Virus record (IMG/VR): IMGVR_UViG_3300022072_000103
Location: 1-27,566 of that record
Direction: 5' to 3' (one strand)
DNA from: a virus
Length of the DNA stretch: 27,566 nt
A program made the position numbers and the translations under genes. Under the pieces are notes generated by a model. The model searched no databases. It was given only the letters and a program-made list of their open reading frames with translations, and was not told the origin of the DNA. Shown here one piece after another: positions 19,419 through 27,566 of this stretch (within the stretch, counting starts at the first letter, position 1; every line of letters starts with the position of its first letter).

Positions 19419-19460
19419 TAGCTTCCGCTGCCTCATGGCAGTGGTGGCAGTGGAAAACTT

Positions 19461-19497
19461 AGGGCCGGCTGCTTCACAAGGCGGTCGGCCCTTTTTC
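19461..19497 (+). terminator. Intrinsic terminator after the capsid gene
   Basis: AGGGCCGGCTGC (19461-19472) pairs with GCGGTCGGCCCT (19481-19492). The 12-bp stem has two G-U pairs and an 8-base loop, followed by TTTTT to 19496. A further small hairpin CTGCC/GGCAG (19428-19441) sits just after the capsid stop and could protect the 3' end of the message. Downstream tail genes must rely on readthrough or a separate promoter, none being obvious in the 16 bases before the next start. Confidence 0.88.
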
Positions 19498-19512
19498 AAA
19501 ATGGAGGCATAA

Positions 19513-20124
19513 ATGCCAGCTTTGAGTGTATCCGACAGTGACATCAAGGTCACAAACGCAGCACTTTCACTGATCGGCATCCCGCCGATCGTTTCGTTTA
19601 TTGAGAACAGTGCAACAGCGGACGCGGCAAACCGAGCATATGCCGACACACTGGAAGCAGTGATTTCGCTTTACCCTTGGAGATTTGCGCAGGAAACGGC
19701 GACCCTTGTAAGGGTTGCAGATGTTCCCCCTTATCCGTGGGAAGGGTTCTACCAATTACCATCTGACGCCAAAAATCTGCGCACGGTTTACATCGGGGAT
19801 TTCAAAGCCCCCTTTGACGTGTTCGGGCGGCTTGTTGCGGTGCGTGTCCAAGCGACATCGAGCGAAGTCGTAAAGGCGACGTATTCGGTTATGGTCAATC
19901 CTTCGGAGTGGCCCGGATATTTCCGCGAAGCCTTTATAATGAAGCTGGCGGCAAGGCTTTCTCTGCCCCTGACGATGGACTTTGATTTGTCCGGTCAGTT
20001 CGAGCAGAGATCAGAAATTCAGCTGCGCCGCGCAAAGTCGATTGACGCGCAGGGCCGGACCCAGCCGCGACTTGATACGAAGGCATTTATCCGCGCACGC
20101 CGCACAGGCGGGAGAATGAATTAA
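19513..20124 (+). CDS. Tail tubular protein A (gp11-like)
   Basis: The 203-residue product resembles T7 gp11. It has VTNAALSLIGIPPIVSFIEN near the start, ANRAYADTLEAVISLYPWRF with the 'YPW.fA' element, YQLPSDAKNLRTVYI, and a C-terminal helix with FREAFIMKLAARLSLPL. This protein forms the adaptor ring between portal and nozzle. GGAGG lies 5 bases before the ATG. Its stop overlaps the next start as TAATG, as is usual for the gp11-gp12 pair. Confidence 0.92.
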   Translation: MPALSVSDSDIKVTNAALSLIGIPPIVSFIENSATADAANRAYADTLEAVISLYPWRFAQETATLVRVADVPPYPWEGFYQLPSDAKNLRTVYIGDFKAPFDVFGRLVAVRVQATSSEVVKATYSVMVNPSEWPGYFREAFIMKLAARLSLPLTMDFDLSGQFEQRSEIQLRRAKSIDAQGRTQPRLDTKAFIRARRTGGRMN

Positions 20125-22460
20125 TGGGCCGTTTGAGGACTTACCAAACCAACTTTCGCCGTGGTCGTATCGGTAATGGGCTTTTGGCCCGCACCGACAC
20201 AAATGCTTATCAGGCTGCTCTGAAAGAGGCGAAGAACATGATGGTCCTCAATGATGGCCGGATTGTCCGCCGTTGGGGTACGGAATTTAAGATCGATCTG
20301 GCGGAAGAAGCACGGATTGAAAGCTGGGAATATGCGACCGGACTTACCACCAGTTTCATCATGGTGTTCACAAACGGACAGGTTGCGATCTATGACAGCA
20401 ACCTTTTGCTTAAGGCAACGCTGACTGATCCCGAGTGCGCTTGGACAGGCCAAACAAAGTGGTTCATGACCATGACCCGCTATCGCAATCAGTTCATTGT
20501 TTGTGACAGCACCTTTAAGCCGTGCATCATCGAATATGACGCGGAATTGGACAGCTTCTCGGCACGTCCTTTTGTCTTCGAGGGAAAGTCAGACGGAACA
20601 GAGGTGTATCAACCGTATGTCAACTTTGCTGGGGATATCGAGGTGGAAGCCACGATCTTCACAACCCCAGGCGCGGCCTTGGGATATGGGGATCATATTG
20701 CGACAGCATCGGGCAACCTTGCATCAACATTTGATTTGGCGGCGGGTACAGGATCACTTTACACGACCGTTGACTTCTTCTCGGCGGACAATGTGGGGCA
20801 GCGATTGCTTATTCTCGGCGGAGAGGTCGAGGTCACGGCATATGTAAACGCGCAAGAGGTCGAAGTCATTGTTCGGCGGAACCTTGCGAAGCGTCTGGAC
20901 CCAGCGCCATTCCTGTTTTCAAAGGGAAGTAAGATCGTAAAGGTCTTTGCCTTTGAACACGGGCTAAAGGCTGGGGATCAAATTTACTTCACAGGTGTGT
21001 CTGATGTTGATCTGACAGGCGTTGCTTATTCGCCAGCAGACGTTTTGAACAATGCGGCCGGAGTGGCTCCCGACTTCACAACGGCGGCCACGGTCGTAAG
21101 CGGAACGGCGGCGGCCTACGAGGTCAAGCGAGTGATTGACGCAGATACCTTCGAGGTTCTTTCGGCGGGAACGGTCCCGACAGAGGAAGAATTGGGCGGC
21201 GGTGGGTCGGTCGATATGTATATCTTCTCGGGCATTCGGGACGGCATCCAAGAGCCGGCAATGTCGGACATACGCGGGTGGCCGCAAGCCAGCGCGATCT
21301 GGCAGCGCCGCCTATGGCTTGGAGGGACAGAAGAACTTCCAGACGCAATGTGGGGTTCAGCCCTTTTCACTATCGAAAATTTCGGTCTTGGCGACGGTTC
21401 GCCAGCGGACGCGGTAGCCTTGCTGGGCGTTGGTGAACAGGCGCGGATCAGGCACTTTGTCGGCGGGTACGACTTGTCGGTGTTTACAGATAGCGCGGAG
21501 TTTTATGTTCCGGGATCTGATGCAGTTGCGATTACACAAGAGACAGCGCGTGCAGTGGCGACGACAAAGCATGGCTGCTCATATGCAGTGCCAAGGGTGT
21601 TTGATGGAGCTGCAATGTTCATCGACGGTCCGGGCCACCACATTCGTGAGTTCATTGCCGAAAACAAAGACAGCAATTATCGCGCACCACCTTTGACAGT
21701 GGCCACACCAGATTGGATGGCGGGGCCGCGTGACACGGCGGTTTATGAGGGCAGCGCCACGGAAAGCACCCCTTATCTAATATCGGTCAATGAAGAAGAT
21801 GGATCGCTTTTGGTGATGCACTCTGCGCGGTCTGACGACAGCATGGGTTTCATGCGGTGGGAAATGGACGGTGCCAACTTTGTGAGTGTCACTTCCGTCA
21901 ACTCAAGGCTCTTTGCTGTGATTGAGGCAGGCGGCAATTATTCGATTGTCGAGTTTGATACGACAGAGCAGGGAATTTACGCTGACAATGCATCCTTGCT
22001 GACACAAGACCCAGCAGGCACGGCTTGGACGAGCCTGCATCACGCAAGCACTAATTGCGTTGTGCATGACGGGCGAGAAATCCTACCGTCATTGACGCCG
22101 GATGCAGGAGGTGTGTTTGCCACGAACGAGGCGCGGACAAGCGTTGTTATCGGAGAGCCGATGTATTGGGAGATCGAGGTTCTTCCGCCAGCGGTAAACA
22201 TGCCAAACGGGCCAGCGACAGGCAAAATGCAAAGAATTGTTTCGGTCGATGTTTATTGGGACAACATTTGGGATGGCATGGTAGAGGGCAAGCCAATCCC
22301 GACAGCAATCGACGCACCGGCTATGGAAATTCCAAGCCTAATAAATGAATGGCGCGAATATCGCGTAGCAAAATGGGGGCGCAGCCCGTCCTTGGTGATC
22401 AGCGGCAGTGATCCTGCACGCGGCGGCATCAAGGCGATTGCGTTGAATATGTATGTGTGA
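20124..22460 (+). CDS. Tail tubular protein B (gp12-like nozzle)
   Basis: The 778-residue product is beta-rich and has gp12-type features: an N-terminal YQTNFRRGRIGNGLLARTDT with AALKEAKNMMVLNDGRIVRR WG, repeated beta segments, RQRLWLGGT-like text (IWQRRLWLGGTEELPDAMWG), and HFVGGYDLSVFTDSAEFYVP. The nozzle completes the tail tube below gp11. It overlaps gp11 by one base and the next gene by 8 bases. Length is close to T7 gp12 (about 794 residues). Confidence 0.92.
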   Translation: MGRLRTYQTNFRRGRIGNGLLARTDTNAYQAALKEAKNMMVLNDGRIVRRWGTEFKIDLAEEARIESWEYATGLTTSFIMVFTNGQVAIYDSNLLLKATLTDPECAWTGQTKWFMTMTRYRNQFIVCDSTFKPCIIEYDAELDSFSARPFVFEGKSDGTEVYQPYVNFAGDIEVEATIFTTPGAALGYGDHIATASGNLASTFDLAAGTGSLYTTVDFFSADNVGQRLLILGGEVEVTAYVNAQEVEVIVRRNLAKRLDPAPFLFSKGSKIVKVFAFEHGLKAGDQIYFTGVSDVDLTGVAYSPADVLNNAAGVAPDFTTAATVVSGTAAAYEVKRVIDADTFEVLSAGTVPTEEELGGGGSVDMYIFSGIRDGIQEPAMSDIRGWPQASAIWQRRLWLGGTEELPDAMWGSALFTIENFGLGDGSPADAVALLGVGEQARIRHFVGGYDLSVFTDSAEFYVPGSDAVAITQETARAVATTKHGCSYAVPRVFDGAAMFIDGPGHHIREFIAENKDSNYRAPPLTVATPDWMAGPRDTAVYEGSATESTPYLISVNEEDGSLLVMHSARSDDSMGFMRWEMDGANFVSVTSVNSRLFAVIEAGGNYSIVEFDTTEQGIYADNASLLTQDPAGTAWTSLHHASTNCVVHDGREILPSLTPDAGGVFATNEARTSVVIGEPMYWEIEVLPPAVNMPNGPATGKMQRIVSVDVYWDNIWDGMVEGKPIPTAIDAPAMEIPSLINEWREYRVAKWGRSPSLVISGSDPARGGIKAIALNMYV

Positions 22461-22947
22461 CGCCTTTTCAGCAGTGTCGGCGGTCGGAAGTTTTGGGATG
22501 GGTCAAATCCAAGGCAACCAGATTGCGGCGGACGCCAAGTTTGAAGCAGCTCAAATCCAAGCCATGACATTCATTGTCGCGGCGCGGGGCAACGAGCAAG
22601 AGAGCGCGATGCTCACCGAGTATGCGCAGCAAGCCGAAGCCAATATGGCGGCGTCGGCGGTCTCGGGCATTGGAAATGCCAGCTTTGCTTCAATTGCGGA
22701 GGGCAATACTGCCGATATGAATAAGAATATTGGCAAGGCGCGCGACGCACAGGGCGATGAAAGTCGGCGCTTGATGGCGGAACGCGAGTTGGTGAAGATC
22801 GAGGGCAAATATGGCGCCAAAGCTGCAAGGCTAAAAGGCTTCATGGGTGCAGTCAGCGCGATCAAGGGCGGTGAAGATATGTATCAAGAATATGGGCAAG
22901 GGTCGCGGGCATCATCGTTCATGCGCAGTGTCGGATTTAAGGAATAA
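22453..22947 (+). CDS. gp14-like internal virion protein
   Basis: The 164-residue product begins MCDAFSAVSAVGSFGMGQIQ and is Ala/Gly-rich and helical (AADAKFEAAQIQAMTFIVAA, EQESAMLTEYAQQAEANMAA), ending KGGEDMYQEYGQGSRASSFM. In T7 the 196-residue gp14 has similar composition and place, between gp12 and gp15, and is ejected to form the outer-membrane part of the DNA channel. There is no ribosome site of note. The start lies in the last codons of gp12-like, so coupling is likely. Confidence 0.75.
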   Translation: MCDAFSAVSAVGSFGMGQIQGNQIAADAKFEAAQIQAMTFIVAARGNEQESAMLTEYAQQAEANMAASAVSGIGNASFASIAEGNTADMNKNIGKARDAQGDESRRLMAERELVKIEGKYGAKAARLKGFMGAVSAIKGGEDMYQEYGQGSRASSFMRSVGFKE

Positions 22948-22952
22948 AAAAC

Positions 22953-25328
22953 ATGCCAGTTTTGAGAAAGCGCGAAACCGTTCAAGCCCAATCTGGGCAA
23001 TCTGGTGTGATCCGGCCAAGAGGCAACCAAGCTGCGATGCAGCTGGGATGGCAAGCCAGTGACATGATGGCACAGGAAGCGGCCAAGTTTGGTCGTTTGA
23101 TGGGGCAGGAGACCGAAGAAAAAGCGGTTGGCCTTGCGCGTAATGCTGTTTTCTCAATGGACGAAAATGGCGTGCCACAAATGCCCGACAACCCGACAGG
23201 GGATTGGGGCCGCATCGGACGGCGCGCGTACAAAGACAATGTTGAGCGGCGTTATGCCGACCGTTTGGCGGTATCGGTAAAAGCACAGGTCGAAGCGGCC
23301 AAGACTGAAAACCCGTATGACCTTGATGCCTTTATGGCAAATGTGAATGATCGACTGGACGGGATGCAGGGAAGCGTCCCCGAAAACTTCGGCGGCTTGT
23401 TCAACGACATCGTAGCGGACATGAAGACCACAGCGGGCGCTGCGATCGGGCGTGCGCAGGGGCAGCTGCATGACGCAAACCAGACAGGCGTTCAGCAAGG
23501 CTTCAACGACAGTGTGATCTCGCAAATTGGCCAGCTGATCCAAGCGGGTGATGAAGATAGTCTGCTTGCAGCGGAAGCGGTCATATCAGATCAGTTTCGG
23601 CATATCGCGAACCAGCCAGATCACATTCTAAGTCCAGCGCAAAAGATTGCTATGACGCAAGAACTTGTGGTGTCATCTGGGGCGCAGCGCATGATCGCGG
23701 GTGAAGATGTGCGCGGCATGACACCGGGACAGCTTGCAACGCTGATTGCCGATGTGAACACAATGAACCCCGATCTGATGGAATACTTCACCATGCCTGA
23801 TGGCACGATGGCCACAGAAGGGATGATGCGACAGGTCGCGGGGCGACTGAATACGTTCTACGCGCAAGCAAACGCAGCAGAAGGCGCGCGCGGCACAATC
23901 AACGACATGACAGCAATCATGGAAGGGCGCGCAACAGAGACAGAAAAAACGCGCACGGCGCAGGATTTGCTGATTGCGGATCGTGCTGGGATTGTCGGTG
24001 AGGATGGGACACGCGCAGCGGTCACTTGGGACACGTGGCTGAACATGACGCCCGAGCAAATGGCACGGTCGATTGAAACAGTGAAGACGGCTGGTTTCTT
24101 GCCAGCAAGTCTCAAGCAGCTTGATTTGATGATCCAGCGCGGCTCGCTTGATACAGAGACATCTCTGCAAGGCGCGTATGATTTATTCCGCGCCTTGAAG
24201 GCGGCGCCGAACCTTGCTGGTGAAGTGCGTGATATGACTGGCGACTTTAGCGACCACACAAAGCAGATTTTCGGGCTTGCTTCGGCATTGGTGAATGACG
24301 GATCGGCGGGTGATACCCCGCTTGAAGAAGCATCGCGCCGCGTGCGGACCATGAACGAGCAGGAATGGACGGACGTTGATACCGCTTTCATGATGAATGA
24401 ATACAATGACGGGTTCTTCTCGAATGGTGAGCAAGTCACAGCGGAAAACGCGCGAAGCTATATGAACCGGCGCGTGGTATCGCGGCTAAGTGAGGGCGGG
24501 TATGCCTTCGACGGAGTTGATCCTTCACCGCAGGAAATCAAAGAAGCGCAGATGCTTTATGAGACATTTATGCGAACAGCGGGTGTCGATGAAGACGGCG
24601 TTTTGGATATGGTCACGCAATCTATGGAAGGTCGCTGGACTGACACGGAAGCGATGCTTGGTGTCGAGCGGTCAGCCTATGCGCCAGAGGTGCGGTATGC
24701 TGCGCCAGCTGCGAAAAGCGGCTTGGAGACATTCAGCAATATCGGTCGCATGATTGGTGGCGGCGCGGTCGAAGGAGCGGAAGCATTCCGAGAGGCATAC
24801 ACAAGCATTTTGTCACTGGGGTTCGATGATCGGGAAACTGATTGGGGATCTGATCTTATGCAGGCAGAGCCTTGGGAAATCTTGGCAGACGGGCAAATTC
24901 GGGATGCGTTGCAAGGGGCCTCAAATGCAGAAGATATCTGGGCGGCCATGGGGTATCGCCAGGGCGAAGGAACACGCGGAAGCCCATTGCGTGCGGGCGA
25001 GCATTACAAGCTGGTCCCTGATGGGTCGGGAAGCGTAAATGCGCCAGTTTACCGCGTGTTTATGATGGACAAGCAGCGCGGACAGATGGTCGAGTTGGAG
25101 GGCAACTTCCGCCTCGATCTTCGTGATGGCATGGCAGAGATTGAAAACAACTTCTCGGCATTTGCGGAAAACGGCGCGAAGCTGCGTGAAGAAGTTATTC
25201 GCCGGCAGCAAAACGGCGAGACAATCTCGATCGATATGTTCAACGATCTGGCAGAGCAATATATGGGCGTCCGTGGTGAAACACCATCAGCGCGGGATAT
25301 GGCACTTGAAGCAACGGGACGCAATTAA
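22953..25328 (+). CDS. gp15-like internal virion protein
   Basis: The 791-residue product is hydrophilic and largely helical, with a Gln/Arg-rich N-terminus (MPVLRKRETVQAQSGQSGVI) and long runs of acidic-basic helices. Examples are KQLDLMIQRGSLDTETSLQG and TEEKAVGLARNAVFSMDENG. It has no enzyme motif. Length, composition and position match T7 gp15 (747 residues), which forms the periplasmic part of the ejection tunnel with gp14 and gp16. AGGAA lies 9 bases before ATG 22953. The stop overlaps the next start (TAATG). Confidence 0.8.
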   Translation: MPVLRKRETVQAQSGQSGVIRPRGNQAAMQLGWQASDMMAQEAAKFGRLMGQETEEKAVGLARNAVFSMDENGVPQMPDNPTGDWGRIGRRAYKDNVERRYADRLAVSVKAQVEAAKTENPYDLDAFMANVNDRLDGMQGSVPENFGGLFNDIVADMKTTAGAAIGRAQGQLHDANQTGVQQGFNDSVISQIGQLIQAGDEDSLLAAEAVISDQFRHIANQPDHILSPAQKIAMTQELVVSSGAQRMIAGEDVRGMTPGQLATLIADVNTMNPDLMEYFTMPDGTMATEGMMRQVAGRLNTFYAQANAAEGARGTINDMTAIMEGRATETEKTRTAQDLLIADRAGIVGEDGTRAAVTWDTWLNMTPEQMARSIETVKTAGFLPASLKQLDLMIQRGSLDTETSLQGAYDLFRALKAAPNLAGEVRDMTGDFSDHTKQIFGLASALVNDGSAGDTPLEEASRRVRTMNEQEWTDVDTAFMMNEYNDGFFSNGEQVTAENARSYMNRRVVSRLSEGGYAFDGVDPSPQEIKEAQMLYETFMRTAGVDEDGVLDMVTQSMEGRWTDTEAMLGVERSAYAPEVRYAAPAAKSGLETFSNIGRMIGGGAVEGAEAFREAYTSILSLGFDDRETDWGSDLMQAEPWEILADGQIRDALQGASNAEDIWAAMGYRQGEGTRGSPLRAGEHYKLVPDGSGSVNAPVYRVFMMDKQRGQMVELEGNFRLDLRDGMAEIENNFSAFAENGAKLREEVIRRQQNGETISIDMFNDLAEQYMGVRGETPSARDMALEATGRN

Positions 25329-27566
25329 TGGAAAACCTTCTGAACGTCATTTACAACGCGGAAACGTCTTACGGTCTTGGCGAAGATGGACGGATCGATC
25401 CGCGTGCATATGACACTTGGAACCACGGCGTCAGACAGCGCGGCAATAAACCGCTCACGCAAATGACAGTTGGTGAGGTGCATGATTTGCAGCGCCAAAA
25501 CTTGCGGTCGAAGTACACGGCGGCGGGCGCGGTACAGGTGACTTACACCACGTTGGGCGAGTTGATTACGAACGGGCAAATTGCACGGGATATGCCGTTT
25601 GATGCGCGGACCCAAGATCAGATTGCCGTGACACTTTTAGAGCGTCGTGGTCTTTCTGCGTATCAATCTGGCCGCATGAGCGCGGAAGCCTTTGGCAACA
25701 ACATTGCGAAGGAATGGGCATCGATGCCCGTCCTCTCAAACACCTATAATCATGCTGGTCGTCCCGTATCGCGGGGTTCAGCCTATTACGGCGGAGTTCT
25801 AAACAATCCGGGCCGATCGCGGGTAAACGCGGATATGGTGGCTGGCATCCTTGATGATCCGACAATCACGCCGCAATTCTCTGACTATGTTGATGTGAAT
25901 GTCCCCACAAATCGGGCGCGGATCGAGGCCAACAATTATGGCCCAAGTGGGCGCGGTCCTATTACGGTTTCATGGGCCGACCCAGATTATGACATTCAAA
26001 GCCGGACAAATGCATGGATGGGGAATGGTGAAGACACTTCCCAATTTTCCGAGCCTGTGATGGTTGACCCGCTTGCGCGTGTTGATCTTTCGCGGGGGGC
26101 GGGCAGTGCGCCAATGGTGCATGGCGGGTGGCGGCAGTCATTCGCAGACGGTTTCGCGGACAATAACAACATTGCGCGGTCAATGGGAATGTCGTGGGCT
26201 GCGGCTGGCTTCGAGCGGGAGCAAGGCTTCTCTGGCGTGGATACAGCACAAAGCGCGGGATACGGCGGGCGTGATCTTGGATATTTTGCACAGGCAAAAA
26301 ACCAAGAGCATTTCGACTACTTGGATCGCAACCACAAGACAGAAACACGGCGTCGTGACCGCATGGCGGTGGCTGACGGGTGGGTGGCAGACTTTGCAGG
26401 GGCAATGGTAGGCACGGACACGCTTATGAGCATGGGTGTGCCTGTAGGCGCTGGATACACGACGTTGCGGCGCGGCGGTGCGGCGTTTGTGCGCGGCATG
26501 GGCAAAGGCGGCGGTGCAGCTGGTGCATTTGAAGTGGGTGCAGAAATGTCCCGCCAGCGCGTCAACCCGAATGCGACATTTGAAGAAGGCTTGATGCGCG
26601 TCGGAATGGCGTCCTTGATGGGTGGATTTATCGGCGGTGGCACGGCGGCATTCACAAGTGCGCGTGCAGCAAAGGCGCTGAATGAATTGGCATCAGAGGT
26701 GAATGTGGCCCGGGGGACAGTCGGATCAACAGAGTTGCGCGTGGGTGGCCGGAATTACACAGTGCGGGCCGACCCGAGCGGCGGCCGTGTGCTGGCAAAG
26801 GGTGAAGCGGTGCCATCGCCCAAACAGGTTGAACCCCCCGTTCGCGTCGTGGGTGGTGAAGTCATTGTGAATGAAAAAGCAGTGATCGAAGGATACCGAG
26901 CGCAAGCCAAGGGCGGCAACGGTGCGTTTGAGAACGCGACGGAATACATGGAATTTCTGACGCGCGAAGCTGCGGAGTTGGACGTGATCCAGCGCAAGAT
27001 GATGAAAGAGGGCAAGGGGATCAGCCTCACATCGGCCAACAAAGCGGACGATATCGAGTTCGATGCGGCAAGTGCAGCAAAAACAAAGGCGGAAGGCGGG
27101 ACATTCCAAGCGGGTCCGAGCAAGGGAAACCTGAACGCAGGCAAGATTGCTGGCATCCCAATCGACAGCAAGAAGATCAAGTCCGTGGAAGACATGGAAA
27201 AGATCACAAAGATTGCGGATGAAGTTGCAGCGAAAGCGCGTGACCAGTTGGAGTTCGAAGACATCATGCGTGTCGAGTTGAAGAAACTTGGTTATCGCCT
27301 CGATGATGTTCTGCCACAAGAATACAAAGCCAAGCTGCAAGCCGCGAAAGTGGAAGCATCTGCCAAGGCAGAGGTCAGCTTGGAAAAGTGGCGCAAGAAG
27401 AACAACAAAATCCTTGAGAACAAGAAGCTGGAATTTATTTCGCGCATGACTGACAGCCCGTACAAGCGGGTCCACAGAAATGCGTTGTCTGGTGAAACGC
27501 GGGACTTGATCGATCTTCTGATTAACGATGGCGCCTATGCGCGCGCAGCAGACAGCAAGGGCGCAA
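25328..27566 (+). CDS. gp16-like internal virion protein with peptidoglycan hydrolase domain (partial)
   Basis: At least 746 codons are open to the window end, so the C-terminus is missing. The N-terminal 140 residues form a lysozyme/muramidase-type domain: IYNAETSYG (Glu12 as probable catalytic acid), MTVGEVHDLQ, AAGAVQVTYTTLGELI (65-80), FDARTQDQIAVTLLERRGLS (91-110) and NNIAKEWASMPV (124-135). T7 gp16 also starts with a transglycosylase that opens the cell wall during ejection, though of another sequence type. A Gly-rich apolar region at about 355-450 could enter the membrane, followed by long charged helices (VEASAKAEVSLEKWRKKNNK). Confidence 0.88.
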   Translation, partial: MENLLNVIYNAETSYGLGEDGRIDPRAYDTWNHGVRQRGNKPLTQMTVGEVHDLQRQNLRSKYTAAGAVQVTYTTLGELITNGQIARDMPFDARTQDQIAVTLLERRGLSAYQSGRMSAEAFGNNIAKEWASMPVLSNTYNHAGRPVSRGSAYYGGVLNNPGRSRVNADMVAGILDDPTITPQFSDYVDVNVPTNRARIEANNYGPSGRGPITVSWADPDYDIQSRTNAWMGNGEDTSQFSEPVMVDPLARVDLSRGAGSAPMVHGGWRQSFADGFADNNNIARSMGMSWAAAGFEREQGFSGVDTAQSAGYGGRDLGYFAQAKNQEHFDYLDRNHKTETRRRDRMAVADGWVADFAGAMVGTDTLMSMGVPVGAGYTTLRRGGAAFVRGMGKGGGAAGAFEVGAEMSRQRVNPNATFEEGLMRVGMASLMGGFIGGGTAAFTSARAAKALNELASEVNVARGTVGSTELRVGGRNYTVRADPSGGRVLAKGEAVPSPKQVEPPVRVVGGEVIVNEKAVIEGYRAQAKGGNGAFENATEYMEFLTREAAELDVIQRKMMKEGKGISLTSANKADDIEFDAASAAKTKAEGGTFQAGPSKGNLNAGKIAGIPIDSKKIKSVEDMEKITKIADEVAAKARDQLEFEDIMRVELKKLGYRLDDVLPQEYKAKLQAAKVEASAKAEVSLEKWRKKNNKILENKKLEFISRMTDSPYKRVHRNALSGETRDLIDLLINDGAYARAADSKGA

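Noticed and set aside
1-27566. CRISPR arrays, insertion sequences, integrase or attachment sites
   Set aside because: No regularly spaced repeats, transposase motifs or recombinase motifs were found on reading both strands.

Overview
The window is about 27.6 kb of a tailed-phage genome with T7-like (podovirus) virion genes. The right half (11762-27566, + strand) carries small and large terminase, portal/connector, scaffold, capsid, the two tail-tubular proteins and the internal-virion proteins, the last of which starts with a peptidoglycan-hydrolase domain and runs off the window. The left half (1-11612, - strand) is an early region made almost entirely of short genes joined by ATGA or TGATG overlaps. 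No integrase, lysis cassette, DNA polymerase or RNA polymerase lies in the window. An alphaproteobacterial, perhaps marine Rhodobacterales, host is my guess from protein style only.

Early region in order of transcription (right to left). First comes a small basic protein (11406-11612), then a gene-free stretch of about 440 bases full of inverted repeats (10965-11405), then a string of very small proteins, two of them membrane peptides of 26 and 22 residues (10440-10964). A second structured spacer (10307-10439) and a 204-residue coiled-coil-like protein (9680-10294) follow, closed by a probable terminator (9632-9659). The next block (9523-5308) holds small unknown proteins, a membrane protein, an ArdC-like antirestriction protein and a large plasmid-type ParB-like protein. 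It ends at a strong intrinsic terminator (5211-5248). The last block (5168-1) is the DNA replication/recombination set: degenerate nuclease-like protein, helix-turn-helix initiator-like protein, probable helicase-loader-like protein, YqaJ/lambda-type exonuclease, Rad52/ERF-like annealing protein, SSB-like protein, zinc-finger protein and small unknowns.

The late region reads left to right: TerS, three small unknowns, two tiny membrane peptides, TerL, a 94-residue 'MCD' protein, portal, a Bbp19-like protein, scaffold, a gp13/GNAT-like protein, capsid, terminator, tail tubular A and B, and gp14-, gp15- and gp16-like internal proteins.

The most unusual signal is a pair of related multi-branched inverted-repeat elements at 10325-10436 and 10985-11207. 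They share a core architecture (closing stem GTCAAGG/CCTTGAC plus two hairpins) while the stem sequences change in a compensatory way. Each lies upstream of a - strand gene that begins with an identical 17-base ribosome-binding leader. This looks like an undescribed structured leader RNA family or a structured DNA site. All calls come from reading the sequence; no database search was run.
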